DNA of 13,545 bases from an uncultured Clostridia bacterium (GTDB taxonomy: Bacteria > Bacillota > Clostridia > Oscillospirales > Ruminococcaceae). Of this stretch, positions 7,533-13,545 are shown piece after piece. The stretch spans positions 1 to 13,545 of the forward strand of contig CANRPG010000033.1 in NCBI GenBank assembly GCA_947632425.1, given 5' to 3'. The notes under the pieces were generated by a model. That model saw nothing but the letters and a program-made list of their open reading frames with translations, was not told the origin of the DNA and made no database searches. Every line of letters starts with the position of its first letter. The first letter of the stretch is position 1. Position numbers and translations under genes: made by a program.

Positions 7533-10500
7533 ATGCTGAAAAAACTTTTGGCAGCAACCTGTGCCGCAGCGCTGTGCATCAGCGCCACCGGCATAACGAA
7601 CATAGGCAGCACTGCCCTGACAGACATTTTGTCATTGACCGCACACGCGGAGGACGGCATACCCATTGATGAGGAGCATTTTCCCGATGAAAATTTCAGG
7701 AATTATGTTCTGTATTATATTGATGGCAAGTATAACGAAAACTATGGGTATTATGATGATGGCGACGGTATTCTTACTCAGGAGGAAATAGATAGGGTAT
7801 ACGAAATGGATCTATACTATTACGCTGTTGATTATACTTTGTCTATCTATTCTTTGCAGGGAATTGAGTATTTCACATCGTTGCATTCTCTTAATTGCGG
7901 GGATAATGATCTTACAGAACTTGACTTAAGCCAAAATAAAGAACTTACGTATTTGAATTGCAGTGGAAATGGTCTTACCTCCCTTGATTTAAGCAGTAAT
8001 ACCAAACTGCAAGAGCTGAATTGCGGCTGGAATGAAATTACAGATCTTGATATAAGCAGTAGTGAAGATCTTCAAATACTGGATTGTCGTGAGAACCAAC
8101 TTACCACGCTTGATGTAAGCAGCAGCACGGAACTGGTGAACTTGGACTGTAGTTGGAATTATCTTACCAAACTGGATTTAGGCAACAAGAAAAATCTTGA
8201 AAGTCTGTACTGTGAAAATAATGAAATTACAGAACTTGACGTAAGCGGCAACACGGAACTTGTTCAACTTGACTGCGCATACAATGATCTTACAGAGATT
8301 GATGTGGGCAATAATATAGCGCTTACATCATTGAACTGCTACAGTAACGGACTGACCTCGCTTGATCTGAGCAGTAATACTAAGCTTGAATATCTGGACT
8401 GCGATTATAACCAACTTACCTCGCTTGACGTAACCAATAAACCCTCGCTCGTTTATTTGGAGTGCAGAGGTAATAATATCGCAGAACTTGACGTAAGCAA
8501 GAATACCAAGCTTGAATATTTTGACTGCTATGATAATGATATTGCTTCGCTCGATCTGAAGAATTGTAAAAAGCTACAAAGTTTGTATTGCGGAGGAAAT
8601 GAACTTACCTCGCTCGACATAACTAACAACCTTGAACTCTGTTATCTTGATTGCGGAAGCAATAGTCTTGCAACCCTTGATGTAAGCAAGAATACCAATT
8701 TGGAATCACTGAGTTGTGAAGCTAATGACCTTACTTCTCTAAACATAAAAAACAACAAGCAACTTAGCAGTCTGGGTTGTTCTTACAACGAGATCACTTC
8801 GCTTGATCTCAGCAATAACAGCCTTCTTGTCTGGCTGGATTGCAGCAATAACGCTCTTACTTCGCTGAATATAAGCAAAAATACCGAGTTGGATAACCTG
8901 ATGTGCTATGGCAACAAGATGACTTCTCTTGACATAAGCAAATGCAGTGGTCTTTCAGATGCTGTTAAAAACGGCAAAATGAAAAAAATCCATGATCAAT
9001 ATTATGATGATGAAGTCCATGATTATTCCTATGTAGAATATATACACGAAGGTGACGATTACGACGAAGATGGATATTATTACGGGTATTATTATTATCT
9101 TTCAACAGATCCGGGCATAAAGCTCAATCCTGTAAAACCTGAAAAAGAAATAGTCGAAATAAATTCTACCCACTTCCCCGATGATACTTTCAGAGAAATA
9201 GTAGCAGAACAATTTGACTGTGACCTTGACAACAAGCTCTCCGATGCGGAAATAGAAAGTGCAACTTCACTTTATTGTTCAGGAGAAAAAATAAAAACAC
9301 TCAAGGGCGTTGAATACCTTAATGCACTTGAATATCTGAACTGCGGATACAATGAACTCACCTCGCTTGACGTAAGCAAGAACACTGCTCTCACAAGTAT
9401 TGAATGTCCCGGTAATGCGCTGACCGCGCTTGACGTAAGCAAGAATACTGAACTTGAACGGCTTGAATGCTCGTATAACAAGTTGACATCGCTTGTTTTG
9501 GGCAACAATACATTGCTGCATTATCTGAACTGCGCTGATAATGCACTTACAACTCTTGTTGTAAGCAAATTAACGGACCTTGAAACACTGTACTGTGAAA
9601 GAAATAATATAACCGCTCTTGATGTAAGCAAATGTCAGCACATTGCAGATGCTGTTACAAAAGGAACTGTTAATAAGTATTCATCATCGTGGTCTGAAGA
9701 TGAAATTACATATTATTTAAATTACAGTTATGAATATTATGACGAATATAATGACTGCGATGACTATTATTATTTGTCTGTAGACCCGACAGTAAAACTT
9801 ACACCCTCAAGACCCGAAAATGAAGTAGTGCAGCTGAATGATAAAAACTTCCCTGATGCCAACTTCAGAAAGGAAGTTGCCGATGCGTTTGATTTTGACA
9901 TGGACGGCTGGCTGTCAGATGTTGAAATAGATAGCGCCGATTATCTTTCCTGCGGATATTGCCAAATATCAGATATTAAAGGTGTAGAGTACCTTACCGA
10001 GCTAACATCACTTCAGTGCTATGGCAATAGTATAAGATCTGTAGATCTTAGCAAAAATACCAAGCTTGAAATTCTGGATATTTCTGATAACGAACTCACA
10101 GCGCTCGATCTGAGTGCAAACACCGCGCTTGAGACCCTGTATTGCTCTGAAAATAAGCTGCAAACACTTAATATAAGCCAAAACTCTTTGCTTACTAATC
10201 TTTCTTGCAGCGAAAACAGTTTATCATCGCTTGATGTGAGTGGTAATCCTGAACTCACTGATCTGAATTGTAGTTATAATAACCTTGAAAAGTTAGATGT
10301 TTCAGCAAACACCGAACTGGTTTCTCTTTCCTGCTCGGGCAACAAGATCAATGCACTTGACGTAAGCAGCAATACCGAACTTTACAGCTTGTATTGCTCT
10401 GAAAATCAGCTGAGTAAACTCGATGTAACAGCAAACAAAAAGCTTAACTTGCTGTCTTGCAGCAAAAACCGGTTGAGCGAACTTAATGTAAGCAATAATA

Positions 10501-11345
10501 CTTCTTTGTCCAGCTTAGATTGTTCTGACAATCAGATACAAACGCTTGATATAAATAAGAATATCGGTCTGTATGTTTTGTATTGTTCGGGCAACCGACT
10601 CAGCGCACTTGATCTGACAAAGGCAACAAAGATCTATAATCTTGATTGTTCGGGCAACCAGCTGACCGAGCTTGATATAAGCGCACTTACAGGTCTTATA
10701 ATTTTGGATTGCTCCAAAAATAAGCTCACAACGCTGGATATTACAAATAACCAAATGCTTCTGAAAGCATTTGGCTCTGAGATGACCGAGAATGACGGCG
10801 TGCTGACGTATACTTACAGCATCGATTATGATTATGATTATCTATTTATCATAGACAAGAGTGTAAGCGTTGGAACAGGCTATGTGCAAAGCACTGCTAC
10901 AGCCGATGTTGCAGGCTCTGATAAGATTAAAGATCTCGTGCTGACTGATATGGATATCACTTTCTTCGATGCAAACAACAAGCCTTACTCTGCACAGGTC
11001 AAGAACGATGGCACAATAATGCTGCCTTCGCTGCCGGCAGGTACATATACTGTTACCGCATCTATGGATAATTGCCCTTCTCGCGACTATACCGTAAAGG
11101 TAGAGGCAGGCAAGCCTGTAGAACTCAACGTTGAACTCAAACTCTACGGCGATGTAGACGGTGACGGCGAGGCATCCACAGCCGACCTGCTGCAAATAAA
11201 CGAACATGTGCAGAAGCTCAAAGATCTGTCAGAAGAATATGATAAACTTGTAGCAGATGTAGACGGCGACGGAGAAGTAACAACATCTGACCTTTTAACT
11301 ATCAACGAACACGTTCAGCAATTAAAGCTGATGTGGAATATATAA
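7533..11345 (+). CDS. Giant secreted LRR protein: three EF-hand-capped LRR modules plus dockerin
   Basis: A 1270-residue exported protein with ribosome site AGGAGG at 7520-7525. The signal peptide resembles that of the first cluster gene (MLKKLLAATCAAALCIS, cleavage about after AHA, residue 39). It contains three modules, each with an FPD-x2-FR cap, an EF-hand-like loop, 21-residue LRR units and a C-terminal cap. Module 1 spans about 42-535 with 17 units and a degenerate loop near 74-85. Module 2 spans about 539-760, loop D562-E573, five units. Module 3 spans about 762-1140, loop D787-E798, about 12 units. Modules 1 and 2 end in very Tyr/Asp-rich stretches (for example GYYYGYYYYLSTDP). The shared beta-rich module follows and then the dockerin, loops D1207-D1218 and D1242-D1253. 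Two extra residues, Asn-Ile, follow the final Trp because the usual stop position reads AAT. The likely role is surface recognition or adhesion, displayed through a cohesin; the ligand is unknown. Confidence 0.9.
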   Translation: MLKKLLAATCAAALCISATGITNIGSTALTDILSLTAHAEDGIPIDEEHFPDENFRNYVLYYIDGKYNENYGYYDDGDGILTQEEIDRVYEMDLYYYAVDYTLSIYSLQGIEYFTSLHSLNCGDNDLTELDLSQNKELTYLNCSGNGLTSLDLSSNTKLQELNCGWNEITDLDISSSEDLQILDCRENQLTTLDVSSSTELVNLDCSWNYLTKLDLGNKKNLESLYCENNEITELDVSGNTELVQLDCAYNDLTEIDVGNNIALTSLNCYSNGLTSLDLSSNTKLEYLDCDYNQLTSLDVTNKPSLVYLECRGNNIAELDVSKNTKLEYFDCYDNDIASLDLKNCKKLQSLYCGGNELTSLDITNNLELCYLDCGSNSLATLDVSKNTNLESLSCEANDLTSLNIKNNKQLSSLGCSYNEITSLDLSNNSLLVWLDCSNNALTSLNISKNTELDNLMCYGNKMTSLDISKCSGLSDAVKNGKMKKIHDQYYDDEVHDYSYVEYIHEGDDYDEDGYYYGYYYYLSTDPGIKLNPVKPEKEIVEINSTHFPDDTFREIVAEQFDCDLDNKLSDAEIESATSLYCSGEKIKTLKGVEYLNALEYLNCGYNELTSLDVSKNTALTSIECPGNALTALDVSKNTELERLECSYNKLTSLVLGNNTLLHYLNCADNALTTLVVSKLTDLETLYCERNNITALDVSKCQHIADAVTKGTVNKYSSSWSEDEITYYLNYSYEYYDEYNDCDDYYYLSVDPTVKLTPSRPENEVVQLNDKNFPDANFRKEVADAFDFDMDGWLSDVEIDSADYLSCGYCQISDIKGVEYLTELTSLQCYGNSIRSVDLSKNTKLEILDISDNELTALDLSANTALETLYCSENKLQTLNISQNSLLTNLSCSENSLSSLDVSGNPELTDLNCSYNNLEKLDVSANTELVSLSCSGNKINALDVSSNTELYSLYCSENQLSKLDVTANKKLNLLSCSKNRLSELNVSNNTSLSSLDCSDNQIQTLDINKNIGLYVLYCSGNRLSALDLTKATKIYNLDCSGNQLTELDISALTGLIILDCSKNKLTTLDITNNQMLLKAFGSEMTENDGVLTYTYSIDYDYDYLFIIDKSVSVGTGYVQSTATADVAGSDKIKDLVLTDMDITFFDANNKPYSAQVKNDGTIMLPSLPAGTYTVTASMDNCPSRDYTVKVEAGKPVELNVELKLYGDVDGDGEASTADLLQINEHVQKLKDLSEEYDKLVADVDGDGEVTTSDLLTINEHVQQLKLMWNI
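7542..7579 (+). repeat. Signal-peptide DNA repeat, copy 2
   Basis: Identical over 38 bases to 2040-2077. Because the mature N-terminus of this protein instead matches the second cluster gene (IPIDEEHFPDENFR), this gene looks like a mosaic: signal region like gene 1, LRR type like gene 2. Confidence 0.85.
11010..11336 (+). repeat. Dockerin cassette, copy 3 (327 bp)
   Basis: Aligned without gaps to the other two copies. It has ATGGATAATTGCCC where they have TTGGAAAACTGCCC-like sequence, and synonymous changes in the last helix (CAATTAAAG for CAGCTGAAA-like codons). Immediately after the final TGG the other copies have a stop; here two further codons precede TAA. Confidence 0.9.
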
Positions 11346-11364
11346 TAAAATAGGAGGAATGAAA

Positions 11365-12948
11365 ATGCTAAAAAGAATTTTAGCGACTTTGGCGTCTGCG
11401 GCATTGCTTGTTTGTGCTGCACCCGCCGCCGTCGCAGCAGATACTTCGCAACAGGCTGAAATAACCCTGTCGGTAACAGCAAGTACTGCTGCGGCACACC
11501 CCGGTGATACTATCGATTTCACCGTAAAGCTGAAGCAGACTGTGCCTATCGCATCACTACAGCTCCAGCTCAGTATTCCGGAAGGACTCACGTTTGTATC
11601 AAAATCTAGTGATGCGAAGTCCCATGAAGCAGCACAAAAGCTTGGCCTTGATGACGGAACTTACCAGTTCAAGGAAAAGACATTAATTCTGAACTGCTAT
11701 GGACTTGCAGATGAAGAGACCAGAGAGAACGACATTGTCAACAAAGACGAAGTTACTCTCCTGACTTTCAAGTGTACAGTCGATGAAGATGCAAGTGGTG
11801 AATATGAGGTCGGCTTTGCTGACTACACACAATTTACGCATGGTAACAAGTTCGATGAAAAGGACTATCATGTAAAACTTTCAAGTTACGCATACAACAC
11901 CGCTAAGATAAACGTCACAACTGCTGTTACCGGCGTAACTGTTTCGCCGACTGCAAAGACTCTCAAAGAAAAGGGTGAAACGTTCGACCTTACCGTAAAT
12001 GTTTTGCCTGAGAACGCAACCAACAAGGCTGTTACATACAAGAGCAGCGATGATAAAGTTGCAACTGTTGACGGAAACGGCAAGGTGACCGCTGTTGCAA
12101 ACGGCAAGGCTACCATCACCGTAACAACGGCTGACGGCAGCAAGACCGCTAAGTGCGAAGTTACCGTTGATATCCCTCACAAGCACACAATGAACAAGGT
12201 AGAGGCTAAGGCTGCTTCCTGCTCAGCTGAGGGCAACAACGAGTACTACAAGTGCAGCGAGTGCGGCAAGGTATACAAAGATGCCGATGGCAAGACCGAG
12301 ACCAGCGTTGAAAAGGAAACCATAGCTAAGCTTCCGCATACCTTTGACAAGCAGGATACAGCTGATAAGTATCTCGCAAGCAAGGCAAACTGCGTAAGTC
12401 CTGCTAAGTATTACTACAGCTGCTCGGTTTGCGGCGCTGCCGATACCAAGACGTTTGATTTTGGAGAGAAAGATGCCGAGAACCATGCAAACATTGTAGT
12501 AAAGGGCGAAGTTAAGGCTACCGAGGAAGCTGACGGCTACACAGGCGACAAGGTCTGCGAAGCTTGCGAAACCGAGATAGAGAAGGGAACAGTAGTTCCT
12601 AAGCTCGTTCACATGGCTGACGTTACCAAGGTCGAGGCTAAGGCAGCTACCGCAAAGGAAGACGGCAATATAGAGTACTACATCTGCAACAGCTGTGGCA
12701 AACTGTATAAAGATGCCGAGGGCAAGACCGAGATAACTCTCGCAGATACAGTTATCAAGGCGACAGGCGAGCCTGAAAAGCAGCCTTCAACTACCGATCC
12801 CGAAAAGAACCCTGATTCATCGGTAACTCCTGCAAAGCCCGGTAATTCGGCAACCGAGAAAAATCCCACTACAGGCGTGGCAACAGCAGCGTTTGTTACC
12901 GGCGCACTTGCACTCGCAGTAGTAGGCGTTATGAAGAAAAAGAAGTAA
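11365..12948 (+). CDS. Wall-anchored cohesin-like scaffold protein with BIG2 and CxxC repeats
   Basis: A 527-residue protein. I chose ATG 11365: AGGAGG (11352-11357) is seven bases upstream, and the start region aligns with that of the preceding gene; ATG 11359 would be only one base from the site. The signal peptide ends about AAVAA (residue 25). Residues 31-185 look like a cohesin: HPGDTIDFTVKLKQTVPIAS, then LQLSIPEGLTFV, then a late LLTFKCTVDEDASGEYEV strand. Cohesins bind dockerins, and three dockerin proteins precede it in the same cluster. A BIG2 domain covers about 188-269. Four repeats at about 271-467 each carry a CxxC pair (C297/C300, C353/C356, C398/C401, C441/C444). A Pro/Ser/Thr linker leads to NPTTG (500-504), a hydrophobic segment (505-522) and KKKK, a sortase-type sorting signal. 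Inferred role: cell-wall receptor holding the LRR proteins. Alternatively, the first domain may bind carbohydrate. Confidence 0.78.
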   Translation: MLKRILATLASAALLVCAAPAAVAADTSQQAEITLSVTASTAAAHPGDTIDFTVKLKQTVPIASLQLQLSIPEGLTFVSKSSDAKSHEAAQKLGLDDGTYQFKEKTLILNCYGLADEETRENDIVNKDEVTLLTFKCTVDEDASGEYEVGFADYTQFTHGNKFDEKDYHVKLSSYAYNTAKINVTTAVTGVTVSPTAKTLKEKGETFDLTVNVLPENATNKAVTYKSSDDKVATVDGNGKVTAVANGKATITVTTADGSKTAKCEVTVDIPHKHTMNKVEAKAASCSAEGNNEYYKCSECGKVYKDADGKTETSVEKETIAKLPHTFDKQDTADKYLASKANCVSPAKYYYSCSVCGAADTKTFDFGEKDAENHANIVVKGEVKATEEADGYTGDKVCEACETEIEKGTVVPKLVHMADVTKVEAKAATAKEDGNIEYYICNSCGKLYKDAEGKTEITLADTVIKATGEPEKQPSTTDPEKNPDSSVTPAKPGNSATEKNPTTGVATAAFVTGALALAVVGVMKKKK

Positions 12949-12965
12949 TTCCTGATCTTTAAACA

Positions 12966-12998
12966 AAAAGAGCAGATACCTTGTGTACCTGCTCTTTT
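12966..12998. terminator. Bidirectional intrinsic terminator between convergent genes
   Basis: A perfect ten-pair stem, AAAAGAGCAG (12966-12975) with CTGCTCTTTT (12989-12998). Inside it a further TAC/GTA pairing may extend the helix. The T run on the right serves the cohesin-like gene, and the A run on the left (12961-12969) serves the minus-strand CBM3 gene. Confidence 0.9.
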
Positions 12999-13013
12999 AT
13001 TATTGCAAATCAT

Positions 13014-13545
13014 TCACGCCGCCTTGCCGCATATCAGCTTTCCGCCAGAGTATACCGCAACGTGCTCTGCATTCCCCTGCGAGTAATCGTTGCTCAGGTC
13101 AAAATTGCTCCAGTCGGCTTTGTTTACACGCGCCTGTATCTTCCATACCGCGTCTTTTGCAAGCGTTCCCGAGGTGCAGCTTATACGCAGCCTTGTGTCG
13201 CAGTCAGTGCCGCTTTGCGATGAAAATTCGCTCTTTATGCTGTCTGTCACCGCGGTGTAGCTGCCGTCAGCACCCTGAATAGCACTGTGGTCGCACGCAA
13301 ATTGCAAATCACCGCCGCCGTCTTTCGTGAAGAACCAGTCTACCGCCAGCCCCGACATATCAATATCAGAACTTCCCGTGTTCTTTATCTCAATGTTTAT
13401 GTTTATGCTTCCGCCGTTTGCAGAACCGTCGCCGCTCAGCGTAACAGTCAGCCCTCCTGCCGATGCCGTTCCGCCCGTCGGTACAGAAGGCTTTGTTGTG
13501 GTTGTAGTTGTCGTCGTAGGTTTGTCACCGTCAGGCTTTGCGGTG
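13014..13545 (-). CDS. C-terminal part of a secreted protein with Thr-rich linker and CBM3-like module
   Basis: The minus-strand frame is open to the window edge, so the N-terminal part is missing; 176 residues are visible, ending at a stop at 13016-13014. The first part is a linker, KPDGDKP followed by eight Thr and KPSVPTGG. The rest matches a family-3 cellulose-binding module: IEIKNTGSSDIDMSGLAVDW, then a Cys-Asp (FACDH), then VWKIQARVNKADWSNFDLS with NDYS, and a closing VAVYSGGKLICG. Typical family members have R-Y after the 'L-S' strand and often W-G near the end; here these are D-W and C-G, so the cellulose-binding face may differ. Such modules target glycoside hydrolases or scaffoldins to cellulose. 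Whatever precedes the linker decides function and is not visible. It converges on the LRR cluster and is a separate transcription unit. Confidence 0.82.
   Translation of the reverse strand, partial: TAKPDGDKPTTTTTTTTKPSVPTGGTASAGGLTVTLSGDGSANGGSININIEIKNTGSSDIDMSGLAVDWFFTKDGGGDLQFACDHSAIQGADGSYTAVTDSIKSEFSSQSGTDCDTRLRISCTSGTLAKDAVWKIQARVNKADWSNFDLSNDYSQGNAEHVAVYSGGKLICGKAA

Noticed and set aside
11359..11364. ATG at 11359 as start of the cohesin-like gene
   Set aside because: It is only one base from AGGAGG. The matching start region of the previous gene aligns with ATG 11365, and the earlier ATG arises from a single C-to-G difference.
12981..13282. Two overlapping plus-strand frames after the cohesin-like gene
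   Set aside because: They are antisense to the CBM3 coding sequence, begin inside the terminator and have no ribosome site.

Overview
The window looks like a chromosomal segment of a low-to-moderate-GC anaerobic Firmicute of the Ruminococcus/Oscillospiraceae type, probably from a gut or rumen. This is inferred from AGGAGG-type ribosome sites, secreted proteins ending in type-I-like dockerins, a cohesin-like protein with an NPxTG-type wall-sorting signal, and a family-3 cellulose-binding module. No marker gene fixes the species.

Layout: (1) bases 1-462 hold the 3' end of an FtsX-type ABC transporter permease, closed by a clear intrinsic terminator (481-508). (2) An AT-rich intergenic stretch leads into a solitary, apparently intact tyrosine recombinase (761-1855). 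(3) A four-gene same-strand cluster follows (2029-12948), with gaps of 17, 30 and 19 bases, no internal terminator, an extended -10 promoter at 1939-1947 and a bidirectional terminator at 12966-12998. Its first three genes encode large secreted leucine-rich-repeat proteins. The first has BspA-type 23-residue repeats plus three Ig-like BIG2 domains. The second and third have 21-residue repeats whose arrays are each preceded by an FPD-x2-FR/EF-hand-like cap. All three end in the same beta-rich module and the same two-loop dockerin, encoded by a 327-bp cassette that is nearly identical at the DNA level. The fourth gene encodes a signal peptide, a cohesin-like domain, a BIG2 domain, four CxxC repeats and an NPTTG-hydrophobic-KKKK tail. 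(4) A convergent gene, cut by the window edge, ends in a Thr-rich linker and a CBM3-like module.

Working model (inference): the four-gene cluster encodes a self-contained surface display system. The fourth protein is anchored to the wall by a sortase and presents a cohesin-like receptor; the three LRR proteins are exported and dock onto it through matched dockerins. This resembles a cellulosome in which the cargo is recognition or adhesion repeats rather than enzymes. Near-identical cassettes, 63-bp tandem LRR units and higher-order repeats suggest that the cargo changes quickly by duplication and recombination while the docking end stays constant. The adjacent CBM3 protein places the system in a plant-fibre-binding context. 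Cohesin-dockerin pairing has not been shown and is the key test.
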